Positions 14,873-22,412 of a stretch of 35,000 bases of DNA are shown piece by piece. Position 1 is the stretch's first letter. Every line of letters begins with the position of its first letter. The position numbers were made by a program, and so were the translations under genes. The notes below the pieces were generated by a model. That model had not been told where the DNA came from and ran no database searches. It worked only from the letters and a program-made list of their open reading frames with translations. The DNA is taken from contig CAUJHQ010000106.1 of assembly GCA_963204815.1 (NCBI GenBank), positions 1 to 35,000 on the forward strand. The letters run 5' to 3'. Origin of the DNA: Pseudomonadota bacterium. Lineage in GTDB: Bacteria > Pseudomonadota > Gammaproteobacteria > Burkholderiales > Burkholderiaceae_C.

Positions 14873-15612
14873 GGCGCATCGCGGCGCTCGCCGGCGCGGC
14901 CCTCGCGGCCGGCTGCGCCGCGCTGCCGCCGGCCGCGCCGGTGGCCGGGGCGCGCGCCGAGGCCGGCACGCTGGTGCTGGCCGGCGCCGAGGTCGAGGCC
15001 ACCTGGTACCGCGCCGACGCCGCGCCCGCCGGCCTGCTGCTGCTGCAGCACGGCTTCGCGCGGCGCTGCGCGAACCTGCGCGAGACCGCGCTCGGCTTTG
15101 CCGCCGGCGGCTTCACGGTGCTGTGCCTGGACGCCGACATGGCGCGCGGCAACGCCGTGCTCGCCACCGCGCTGGCGGCGCACCTGGCGCAGCGCGCCGA
15201 CGCGCCGCGCCTCGTGCTCGCCGGGCACTCGGCCGGCGGCCTGTTCGCGGCGCGCGTGGCGGCGGCGCTGCCGGCCGCGCGCGTGGCCGGCGTGCTGCTG
15301 TTCGACCCGGTGGACGCGGCCGGCGCGCTCGCCCCGGCGCTGGCGGCGGTGCGCGCGCCGGCGCACGCCTTCGTCGCGCCGCCGGCGGCCTGCAACGCGC
15401 AGGGCAACGCGCGGCCGGCGCTGCACGCGGCCGCCGCCACCGTGGTCGAGCTCGGTACCGGCGCGACCCACCTGGACGTGGAGGGCGGCGACACCGAGCG
15501 CCTGGCCGTCGCCGCCTGCGGCGACGGGCCGCCGCGCGCCGAGGCGGTGACGCGGCTGCGCGCGCAGGCGCTGCAGGCCGCGCAGGCGATGGCGCTCAGG
15601 CCGGCACCGTGA
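14869..15612 (+). CDS. alpha/beta-hydrolase-fold lipoprotein
   Basis: A 247-residue protein starting at GTG 14869. A short signal peptide ends in a lipobox (LAAGC, Cys16), so it is predicted to be membrane-anchored outside the cytoplasm. The rest is an alpha/beta hydrolase: an oxyanion-type LLLLQHGFARRC, the nucleophile elbow GHSAGG (Ser121), a FDPVDAAG acid region and a late GATHLDVEGG that could supply the histidine. The substrate is unknown; chlorophyllase-like and lipase-like proteins share this layout. It is translationally coupled (GTGA) to the atypical SDR. The last 17 bp overlap the convergent gene at 15596. Confidence 0.85.
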   Translation: MRRIAALAGAALAAGCAALPPAAPVAGARAEAGTLVLAGAEVEATWYRADAAPAGLLLLQHGFARRCANLRETALGFAAGGFTVLCLDADMARGNAVLATALAAHLAQRADAPRLVLAGHSAGGLFAARVAAALPAARVAGVLLFDPVDAAGALAPALAAVRAPAHAFVAPPAACNAQGNARPALHAAAATVVELGTGATHLDVEGGDTERLAVAACGDGPPRAEAVTRLRAQALQAAQAMALRPAP

Positions 15613-18277
15613 TGGTGACCATGCACTTGCCCGGGCCGCTCAGCGGGCCGCCGAAGCCGATCCACACCGCCCAGGCCTTGGCCGCCTCGCGCGCCGAGAA
15701 CGGGTGGTAGCTGATCGGGAAGTTGCAGCCGCCGCCGTCGCCCTTCTCGGTCGTCCACGACACGCTTCGGTTGCACGGCCCGTAGCCGAACTCGCTGAAC
15801 ACCGCCGTGTAGAGCACCGCCTGCGGGTAGCGCGGCACGATGAACGCGGTGTAGTCGCTGACGCCGCAGGTGGGCCCGCACGGGAACACGCCGCCCGGGG
15901 CCTGGAACGTGAACTGGCGCAGGCCCTTCTTCACGGTGAAGGCGGCGGTCACGGGGTTCGTCGTCACGCTGTAGGCGGCGGTGCTGCCCACCGCCGGCAC
16001 GTGGATGCGCGCCGACACGGTGACGGTGGCCGCGCCGTCGGCACTGCCGGTGGCGAAGTCGACGCTGCTGTCGCGTGCGTTGCCGTCCGGCGGCACCGCG
16101 CCCAGCGTGCCGGTGCCGCCGTGCGACCAGGTCCAGTCGACGGTGGCGCCGGTGGGCAGCGACTCGTTGACGAAGCCCATCAGCGGCAGCGTGATGTTGG
16201 CCGGCAGCTCGTTCGGCCCGGGCGGCGTGATGCTCAGCGAGAACGGCTTCTTGAACGTGATCACCGCCGTCGCCAGGCCCAACTGCACGCGCTGGTTGGT
16301 GGTCGGGTTGCGGTAGTACGCGGTGACGGTGACGGTGTCCGGCGCGGCCGGGTCGTCGTCGACGCCGGTGGGGATGTAGTCGTGCGTGGCCTCGGTGAGC
16401 GTGCTCTCAAAGTCGTCGACGCCGGCACCGGCGCGCTCGAACAGGTTGCCGTAGCGGCCGGTGCAGTGCCAGGCGAGGAACACGTTGCCCGGCTCGAGAC
16501 CCGCGTCCAGTCCCTGGACCGCGGCGGTGATCGCCGCCGTGCCCGCGGTGCCGGCGGTGGACACCACTTCCGGCTTCGCCGGCGTGAGGCCGACCTTGGC
16601 GCCGGCGGCGTCGAGCGTGAAGACGGCGAGGCGTGCGGAGGCCGTCCAGTCCTTCGCCATCGCGGCGTAGTCGGCGCCGGTGGCCAGCGCCTTCGCGACC
16701 GCGACGATGCGCGCCAGCTTCGTCGCCGCGCCCTGCAGGCGGTCGATGTTGCGGCGCATCAGCGCGGCGTCGTTCAGCAGGTTCACGCCGATCAGGTTGC
16801 CGGCGCCGTCGCGCAGGTCGAGCGCGCCCGAGAAGAATGGATTGCGCGGGTCGCTGACCGCGGTGAGCGCGGTGAGGATCTCGGTGAGCAGCGTCTGGAA
16901 GGTGTTGCCGCCGAAGAATTCGGACAGGAAGTTGACGATGACGCCCTGCGCGTCGCCGGCGCGCATCGACGTGGCGGTGGCCGGCAGCGTCTGGTCGGCG
17001 ACCACCATGCTGCCGAGGTCGAGCGCGCCGCTCAGCAGCACGTTGGTGCCGAAGCGCTCGAGCGCGCTGTACGAGGTGGATGACAGCTTCTCGCCGATGA
17101 GCGGCAGGATCAGCGTCTTCACGAGTGGCACGACGATGTCGTGGTAGAGCGTCAGGCCCAGCAGTTCGTCGAGCTTGGCCTGCTCGGCCGCACTGAGCGT
17201 GCCGCCCGACGACGCGCCGACGCCGACCACGCGGGCCGCGTACTTCGCGCCGCTCGCGCCGGTGGGCAAGGGCAGCGGCAGCGCCTCGCTGGTCACCGGG
17301 CTCCAGGGCGCGGTGCCCGCGTCGTAGCTGCCGAGCACGCCGATGTTCTCGGCCAGCTCGGCGAGGTAGTCGCCGACGGCGACGACGAAGTTGTCGAAGC
17401 TGAGCGGCGTGGTGGCGTTGAGGTCGAAGTCCTTCAGCGGCACTGGCGGCGTGGCGGCGGTGTAGGTGCCGTTGTCGTCGGTCTGCCCCTCGCGCGCCAC
17501 CCACACGTGGGTGCGGCGGCGGAAGGTGTTCTGGAACTGCACGGTGTTGAAGGCGCCACCCACGGTGCTGGCCGCGACGCCGCTCTGCAGGTCGGCCGGC
17601 TGCAGCGTGACGGCGTTCGGCCGCGCCTTCGCCGTCGCGGCGGCGCTCGGGAAGAGCGTCTTCAGCGCGCCGTCCAGGGCCGCCATCAGCGCGGGGTCGG
17701 CGGCGTCGATGCCGCTGCGCGCGGCCGCCGCCTCGACCGCCTGCTGCACCGGCCGCACGAGGTCGTGCGAGCGCAGCGCCTGGCGCAGCGCGGCCGCCGG
17801 CGCGTCGCCCAGCAGCGTGACCTGCGAGGCCAGCAGCACCAGCGCTTCGGCGGTGCTGCGGCTGTCGACCGTCTGGCCGGCGCCGGGCTCGACCACGCCC
17901 AGCAGCAGCAGGCGGCCGGCCGGGTCGAACAGGTAGGCGAGCTGCGCGCCGCCTTCCACCAGCACGGCGCCGCTGGTGCCGTCGGCGCCGACCTGGGCGA
18001 CGTTGTTCGCGGTGACGAGATGGCAGTCGGCCAGCGCCGCGCCGGTGCCGGCGGGCAGCGAGACCGTGACCGCCGCGGTGGCGCGCTGGCCGGCGGGCAG
18101 GCGTTCGCCGATGGCCTTGATGCGTGCGGCGCGCTCGGCTTCGGGGTCGCTGCCGCCGTCGCCGCCGCCGCAGGCGATGAAGGCCAGCGGCGAGGCCATC
18201 GCCAGGCCGCCGGGCAGCGACAGCACGAGGCGGCGGCGCGTGGCATCGAACGGGATCGCGGGGGTGCGGATCTTCAT
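15596..18277 (-). CDS. large secreted protein, Tat-type lipoprotein signal, function unknown
   Basis: An 893-residue protein that I do not recognise. It begins with a twin-arginine-like signal (ATRRRLVLSL) and a hydrophobic stretch ending FIACGGG, where the Cys could be lipidated, so Tat export to the periplasm or cell surface is likely. The middle (about 100-600) has long helical and Ala-rich segments. The last third (about 600-893) is rich in Thr, Val and Gly and reads like beta-sandwich, Ig-like repeats (DTVTVTAYYRNPTTNQRV, AATVTVSARIHVPAVGS). Paired cysteines near the end suggest disulfides. GGAGGG about 8 nt before ATG 18277 fixes the start. It follows the small secreted protein gene by 22 bp. 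Confidence 0.75.
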   Translation of the reverse strand: MKIRTPAIPFDATRRRLVLSLPGGLAMASPLAFIACGGGDGGSDPEAERAARIKAIGERLPAGQRATAAVTVSLPAGTGAALADCHLVTANNVAQVGADGTSGAVLVEGGAQLAYLFDPAGRLLLLGVVEPGAGQTVDSRSTAEALVLLASQVTLLGDAPAAALRQALRSHDLVRPVQQAVEAAAARSGIDAADPALMAALDGALKTLFPSAAATAKARPNAVTLQPADLQSGVAASTVGGAFNTVQFQNTFRRRTHVWVAREGQTDDNGTYTAATPPVPLKDFDLNATTPLSFDNFVVAVGDYLAELAENIGVLGSYDAGTAPWSPVTSEALPLPLPTGASGAKYAARVVGVGASSGGTLSAAEQAKLDELLGLTLYHDIVVPLVKTLILPLIGEKLSSTSYSALERFGTNVLLSGALDLGSMVVADQTLPATATSMRAGDAQGVIVNFLSEFFGGNTFQTLLTEILTALTAVSDPRNPFFSGALDLRDGAGNLIGVNLLNDAALMRRNIDRLQGAATKLARIVAVAKALATGADYAAMAKDWTASARLAVFTLDAAGAKVGLTPAKPEVVSTAGTAGTAAITAAVQGLDAGLEPGNVFLAWHCTGRYGNLFERAGAGVDDFESTLTEATHDYIPTGVDDDPAAPDTVTVTAYYRNPTTNQRVQLGLATAVITFKKPFSLSITPPGPNELPANITLPLMGFVNESLPTGATVDWTWSHGGTGTLGAVPPDGNARDSSVDFATGSADGAATVTVSARIHVPAVGSTAAYSVTTNPVTAAFTVKKGLRQFTFQAPGGVFPCGPTCGVSDYTAFIVPRYPQAVLYTAVFSEFGYGPCNRSVSWTTEKGDGGGCNFPISYHPFSAREAAKAWAVWIGFGGPLSGPGKCMVTITVPA

Positions 18278-18299
18278 GGCGTGTTCCCTCCGTCGCGGT

Positions 18300-18920
18300 T
18301 CAGCGCGCTTGCAGCGGGTACCACCAGCCGTTGCCGGCCAGCGCCCAGTACCGGCCGCTGGCGTCGACGTGGTAGGTGCCGCCCTGCCACTGGTAGGTGC
18401 CATTGGCCTGCCAGGTGTGCGGCAGCTGCAGGCCCTGGCCGTTCGGGGCGAGGTAGGTGCTCTGGCCCATCAGGCCGCGGCCGGCTTCCTGCTGGTTCGC
18501 GAAGTGATGGTCGCGCAGCGCCTGCTGCGCCTGGCCGCGTGCCTGCTCGGCCTGCCGCACGCCCTGCCAGGCGGCCCACTCGCGCTGCTGGATCCCGGCC
18601 TCGTTCTGACGCGCGTGGGCGATGCCCTGGGCCGAGAAGCCGTTCGTGTAGACGTACTGGTAGGTGAAGGTCGGGTAGTCCATCGCCGGCTGGCCGCCGG
18701 TCTGCGCCAGGTAGCGCTGCCAGGCGGCCTGCACGGCGGGGTCCTGCATGCGCCGGGCGACGATCTGCTGCACGCCCTGCTGGCTCTGCCGGACGATGGC
18801 GTCCATGCGCGCCATGCCCTGCTGGACCATGGCGCCGTAGTCCTGCGCGGCGGCCGGGCCGGCGGCGAGGGCCGTGGCCAGGGCGGCCAGCGCGGTGAGG
18901 GTGGCGAGGGCCTTCTTCAT
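18300..18920 (-). CDS. small secreted protein, function unknown
   Basis: A 206-residue protein with a clear Sec signal peptide (MKKALATLTALAALATALA, cleavage near AAAQD). The mature part is Gln/Ala-rich and probably helical in its first half (about 25-125), then ends in a Trp/Tyr/Gly-rich stretch (TYQWQGGTYHVDASGRYW, NGWWYPL) that looks like a short beta domain. I recognise no family. The start is fixed by AAGGAG 7 nt before the ATG. It is the first gene of a two-gene unit with the 893-residue Tat-type protein, so both products are likely exported and work together. Confidence 0.8.
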   Translation of the reverse strand: MKKALATLTALAALATALAAGPAAAQDYGAMVQQGMARMDAIVRQSQQGVQQIVARRMQDPAVQAAWQRYLAQTGGQPAMDYPTFTYQYVYTNGFSAQGIAHARQNEAGIQQREWAAWQGVRQAEQARGQAQQALRDHHFANQQEAGRGLMGQSTYLAPNGQGLQLPHTWQANGTYQWQGGTYHVDASGRYWALAGNGWWYPLQAR

Positions 18921-18981
18921 TCGAACTCTCCTTCACGTGAGCGGTGAAGGGAGTGTCGAAAGCCCCCGTTAGGCGAACGCT

Positions 18982-18998
18982 AGCGGCGTGGCGCCGCT
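18982..18998 (-). terminator. stem-loop after the second Bug gene
   Basis: A perfect 7-bp stem (AGCGGCG / CGCCGCT) with a 3-nt loop lies 5 nt past the stop of the minus-strand Bug gene. There is no T-tract. It could also act as an operator, since the promoter of the gene at 18920 must lie nearby. Confidence 0.35.
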
Positions 18999-19003
18999 TC
19001 GGT

Positions 19004-19981
19004 TCAGTCCAGCCGCGCGCCCGAGTCCTTCACCGCCTTCGCCCACCGGGGCATCTCGGCGGCGAGGAAGGTCTTGAAGTCGTCGGCGCCCAGGAACGCG
19101 GGGTCGGCGCCTTGCGTGACCATCTTCGTGCGCACGTCCGGGGCGTCGAGCGCGGCCTTGAACGCGGCCGACAGGCGGTCGAGTACCGGCTTGGGCGTGG
19201 CCGCCGGCGCCAGCACGCCGTAGAAGCCGACGACCTCGAAGCCCTTCAGGCCGGCCTCGATCATCGTCGGCGTGTCCGGCAGCGCCGGGTTGCGCTCGCG
19301 GCTGGTGACCGCCAGCGCGCGCAGCTTGCCGGCCTTCACGTACTGGCTGGCCTGCGGGATCGACTCGGCCATCGCCTGCACCTGGCCGGCCATCAGGTCG
19401 GTGAAGGCCGGCGCGCTGCCCTTGTACGGGATGTGCACGATGAAGGTGCCGGTGGCCTGCTTGAACATCTCCGGCACGAGGTGGCTGATGCCGCCGTTGC
19501 CGGCCGAGCCGTAGTTCAGCCGGCCCGGGTTCTTCTTCGCCAGCGCGATGAACTCCTGCAGGTTGTTCGCCGGCACCGCCGGGTGGACGACCAGCGCCAG
19601 CGGCTGCATCGCGGTGCGCGCGACGGGCGCGAAGTCGCGCAGCGTCTGGTACGGGATCTTCGTGTAGATGGCCGGGTTGATGACCATCGTGCCGGTGTTG
19701 GCCATCAGCAGCGTGTGGCCGTCGGCATCGCTCTTGGCGACGAAGTCGGCGCCCACGGTGCCGCCGGCGCCGGCCTTGTAGTCGACGATGACCGGCTGGC
19801 CGAGGTTCTGGCTCAGGCGGTCGGCGAGCAGGCGCGCGTGCGCGTCCAGCGGGCCGCCGGCGGGGAAGCCGACGATGATCTTCACCGGTTTGGTCGGAAA
19901 CGTGCCCTGCGCGGCGGCGGGGCCGGCGGCGGCGAGGGTGGCGGCGAGCGCCAGCACGGCGCGGCGGGTCGGCAGGGGCAC
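19004..19981 (-). CDS. Bug/TctC-family periplasmic solute-binding protein
   Basis: A 325-residue tripartite tricarboxylate transporter substrate-binding protein. The signal peptide (about residues 1-24, PAAAQG) is followed by the classic Bug start FPTKPVKIIVGFPAGGPLD, then YKAGAGGTVGADFVAKS, NTGTMVINPAIYTKIPY, and LPDTPTMIEAG. The GTG start at 19981 is supported by GAGGAG 8 nt upstream, which overlaps the stop of the GNAT gene, so the two are probably co-transcribed. No TctAB genes are nearby. Its sequence is the standard Bug type, closer to the family consensus than the paralogue at 661. Confidence 0.93.
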   Translation of the reverse strand: MPLPTRRAVLALAATLAAAGPAAAQGTFPTKPVKIIVGFPAGGPLDAHARLLADRLSQNLGQPVIVDYKAGAGGTVGADFVAKSDADGHTLLMANTGTMVINPAIYTKIPYQTLRDFAPVARTAMQPLALVVHPAVPANNLQEFIALAKKNPGRLNYGSAGNGGISHLVPEMFKQATGTFIVHIPYKGSAPAFTDLMAGQVQAMAESIPQASQYVKAGKLRALAVTSRERNPALPDTPTMIEAGLKGFEVVGFYGVLAPAATPKPVLDRLSAAFKAALDAPDVRTKMVTQGADPAFLGADDFKTFLAAEMPRWAKAVKDSGARLD

Positions 19982-19992
19982 GAGGTGTCTCC

Positions 19993-20277
19993 TCAGAGCA
20001 GGTCGCGGGTTTCGGGGTGGCGCCGCATGTAGGCGGCGACGTAGCTGCACAGCGGCCGCACGCGCAGGCCTTCGGCGCGCGCCCAGTCCAGCGCCGCCTG
20101 CACGAGCGCTGCCGCGACGCCCTGGCCCTGCGCCGAGGGCGGCACCTCGGTGTGCGTGAGGTGCAGCGTGTCGCCGACGCGGCGGTAGGCGCACACGGCC
20201 AGCGGGCCGCCGAGGTCGGCCTCGAAGCGCGACGCCTCGGCGCGGTGGACGATGGCGAGCGGTGCGCCGGTGGCCAT
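19993..20277 (-). CDS. small GNAT-like N-acetyltransferase (YjdJ-type)
   Basis: The 94-residue protein matches the short, YjdJ-type GNAT proteins (COG2388). The acetyl-CoA loop is seen in TEVPPSAQGQGVAAALVQAAL, and the C-terminal VRPLCSYVAAYMRRHPE block with its Cys and Tyr is characteristic of this group. The acceptor is unknown. It lies between the CoxG-like gene (2 bp gap) and the Bug gene (11 bp gap) on the same strand, so these three probably form one operon. The start ATG 20277 is the only one that gives a full fold. Confidence 0.88.
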   Translation of the reverse strand: MATGAPLAIVHRAEASRFEADLGGPLAVCAYRRVGDTLHLTHTEVPPSAQGQGVAAALVQAALDWARAEGLRVRPLCSYVAAYMRRHPETRDLL

Positions 20278-20279
20278 GT

Positions 20280-20882
20280 TCAGGGCTTGCGGCCGAAGAG
20301 CCCGGCCAGCCAGGTCTTGAACACCTGCCACATGAGCGCCAGTGCGTTGAGCTCCTTCACCGGCCGGGCCGGTGCGGCTTCGGTGGCGGCCGGCGCGGCG
20401 GAGGGCGTGCCGGCGGCGGCCACCGGCACCGCGGCTGCCGCGGCGCGGAAGTTGTCGGCGAACTGCGCCAGCATGGCGTCGGACACCGGCACCAGCAGCC
20501 GGCTGCCGAACTGCGCCAGCTTGCCGCTGACGACGACGGTGGCGGTGCCGACGAGCACCGAGTCGGCGGTGCCTTCGCCCGGCTCCACGCGGGCGGCGAG
20601 GTTCATCGACGCCGACGAGCCAGCCTTGTCGGCACCCTTGCCGAGCATCTGCATCGACTTCGTCGCGGCGTCGAGCGCGAGCACCTCGATCTCGCCGCCG
20701 AAGTTCATCATCGCCGGCCCGATCTTGGACTTCACGCTGCCCTTGTAGTGCGTGGCGTCGACCTCTTCGGTGATGGCGGCGCCGGGCATGCAGGCGGCGG
20801 TGGCGCGCACGTCGCGCAGCACGGCCCAGGCCTGATCGACGCTGGCGGCGACGGGGTAGCGCTTTTCGAGCTTGACTTCCAT
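20280..20882 (-). CDS. CoxG-like SRPBCC-domain protein
   Basis: A 200-residue protein with an SRPBCC (Bet v1-like) domain at about residues 1-145 of the CO-dehydrogenase subunit G type: CMPGAAI near 31-37, YKGSVKSKIGPA and GKLAQFGSRLL are the usual markers. An Ala/Pro-rich linker follows (about 146-175), then an amphipathic or hydrophobic tail (MWQVFKTWLAGLFG), which may attach the protein to the membrane. CoxG helps anchor or assemble molybdenum hydroxylases in known systems, but no coxMSL genes are in the window, so that role is only a possibility. No Shine-Dalgarno precedes ATG 20882. Confidence 0.88.
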   Translation of the reverse strand: MEVKLEKRYPVAASVDQAWAVLRDVRATAACMPGAAITEEVDATHYKGSVKSKIGPAMMNFGGEIEVLALDAATKSMQMLGKGADKAGSSASMNLAARVEPGEGTADSVLVGTATVVVSGKLAQFGSRLLVPVSDAMLAQFADNFRAAAAAVPVAAAGTPSAAPAATEAAPARPVKELNALALMWQVFKTWLAGLFGRKP

Positions 20883-21017
20883 GGGGCAACGGTCGAGGGG
20901 GAGGCCGATGTTAACGAGGGCGCCGGCGCGGGGCCGGACACGTCATGTTGCGCTCGGGCAAACCACGCGCGCCGGTGCGGTCCCAGAATGGGCTTCGATC
21001 CCCCAGGAGCCGATGAG

Positions 21018-21356
21018 ATGAAGCGCACCGCCCCCGCCGCGCCGGCCCGCAAGCCGCAGCCCGAGACCGCCTTCGAGGAAACGCAGCCGCTGGACCTGAG
21101 CCCGCCGCAGGAAGGCACGCTGGTGCGCCACCCCGACGGCTGGTACTGGCTGGCCGATTCCGGCCGCCAGCAGTTCGGGCCCTACGGCAGCGCCGAGGAA
21201 GCCGCCGCCGCGATGGCCGCGGTGGGCGACGAAGACGCGATCGAGCCGGGCGAGTCGCTCGCCGAAGCCGAGCAGGAGCTCGGCCTGGCCGACTGGCTGG
21301 ACCCCGACACCGGCGAGCTCGCCGAAGGCACGGCGACCCGCCTGGAAGATCACTGA
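21018..21356 (+). CDS. small acidic conserved protein, function unknown
   Basis: A 112-residue acidic protein. The centre (about 38-70) contains a GYF-like or WxW motif, GWYWLADSGRQQFGPYGSAEEA. The second half is rich in Glu and Asp. I recognise it only as a conserved hypothetical. The start ATG 21018 has AGGAG 8 nt upstream; an in-frame ATG at 20988 is less likely. It is divergent from the CoxG-like gene across a 135-bp spacer, which holds a CAGAAT that may be its -10. One bp separates its stop from the convergent gene. Confidence 0.75.
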   Translation: MKRTAPAAPARKPQPETAFEETQPLDLSPPQEGTLVRHPDGWYWLADSGRQQFGPYGSAEEAAAAMAAVGDEDAIEPGESLAEAEQELGLADWLDPDTGELAEGTATRLEDH

Positions 21357-21357
21357 G

Positions 21358-21801
21358 TCACTTCGATGCGGCCGAGGCCGCGGCGGCGGCGGCCGATGCG
21401 GCGCCGGCCGGCGTCTGCACCACGACCCCGGTGGCGAGCGGGATCTCCTCGGACACCGAGACGCCGGTCACGTAGTGGCGCGTCTCGCCGAAGCAGGTGG
21501 TCGGCAGGCCGACCTTCTCCTCGTAGTGCAGCGAGACGCGCTTGCCCATCACCTTGGTCACCTGGGCGGCCACCGCGTCGTCGCGCACCGTGAAGGCGAA
21601 CATCTCGGGCGTCGAGCCCGGCAGCGAGACGAGCGCGAGCTCGCCTTCCCAGGTCTTGCAGATCCAGCCCTTGTGGCTGAACTTCTGCACCCAGCCGGCG
21701 CGTTCGCCGCTCGAATAGCTCCAGCTGAGCGCGGCCCAGAAGTACAGCGCGGCGAGCACGACGAGGGCGAGCAGGACGAGGATCAGTCGCTTGGCGAGCA
21801 C
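21358..21801 (-). CDS. small membrane-anchored conserved protein, function unknown
   Basis: A 147-residue protein that starts at GTG 21801 with AGGGA upstream. An N-terminal hydrophobic helix (about residues 5-27, LILVLLALVVLAALYFWAAL) anchors it, with the rest outside. The soluble part has two cysteines (ICKTWEG, TTCFGE) spaced to form a disulfide and a conserved SYSSGERAGWVQKFSHKGW segment. A poly-Ala tail ends it. I know it only as a conserved hypothetical of Betaproteobacteria. It faces the acidic small protein gene. Confidence 0.8.
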   Translation of the reverse strand: MLAKRLILVLLALVVLAALYFWAALSWSYSSGERAGWVQKFSHKGWICKTWEGELALVSLPGSTPEMFAFTVRDDAVAAQVTKVMGKRVSLHYEEKVGLPTTCFGETRHYVTGVSVSEEIPLATGVVVQTPAGAASAAAAAASAASK

Positions 21802-21851
21802 GGTGGGTTCCCTGGGGCTGTTCGAATGCGGCGCGATTATCCGCGCCGGCC

Positions 21852-22412
21852 TCAGAAGCCCGCGCCGGGCGTGGCCAGGTAGGCCAGCTCGTCGGCGCTG
21901 CTGGCGCGCCCGAGGATCGGATTGCGGTGCGGGAAGCGGCCGAAGCGGCGGATCACGTCGCGGTGGCGGTGTGCGTAGTCCAGCATGTCGGCGAAGCGCG
22001 GGTCGGCGGCGAGCGCCGTGAACAGGCGCACCGCCTCGTCCTGGCAGGCCATGTCCTCGGCGTGCTCGAAGGGCAGGTAGGCGAACGGGCGCTGCACCGG
22101 GTCGAGCCGCGCATCGTCGCCGCGCGCCACGAGGCCCCGCGCCAGCGCCAGCGCGCGCGCATCGCCGGCGAACGCGCGCGGCGTGCCGCGGAAGATGTTG
22201 CGCGTGAACTGGTCGAGCAGCAGGATCTCGGCCAGCGGCTCGGCGGCCCAGGCCGCCGGCAGCGTGCCGGCGAGCGCGGCCTCGACCTCGGCGCCGAAGC
22301 GCGCGCGGATCGCGGCGTCGAAGGCCTCGCTCTTGACGAACCACTCGCGCCGCGCCGCCAGCGGCGGCGCGCCGAACCAGAAGGCCAGCGCGTCGGCCGG
22401 GGTCGCGGCTAT
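21852..22412 (-). CDS. DUF924-family protein, start codon apparently ATA
   Basis: About 186 residues of a DUF924-family protein, an all-helical TPR-like fold of unknown function. Family signatures are ALAFWFG near the N-terminus, LAEILLLDQFTRNIFRGTPRAFAGD, PFEHAEDMACQDEAVRLF and FGRFPHRNPILGR. The C-terminus is complete. The start is odd: the frame contains no ATG, GTG or TTG in the stretch before the domain. An ATA at 22412 lies just where the family usually begins and overlaps the TAG of the upstream binding-protein gene as ATAG, with GGGGA upstream. A CTG inside ALAFWF would be the only other option. Co-transcription with the binding-protein gene is likely. Confidence 0.82.
   Translation of the reverse strand: MAATPADALAFWFGAPPLAARREWFVKSEAFDAAIRARFGAEVEAALAGTLPAAWAAEPLAEILLLDQFTRNIFRGTPRAFAGDARALALARGLVARGDDARLDPVQRPFAYLPFEHAEDMACQDEAVRLFTALAADPRFADMLDYAHRHRDVIRRFGRFPHRNPILGRASSADELAYLATPGAGF

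Noticed and set aside
15704..17083. 459-residue open frame on the plus strand
   Set aside because: It lies within the 893-residue protein gene on the other strand, which has a Shine-Dalgarno and a signal peptide.
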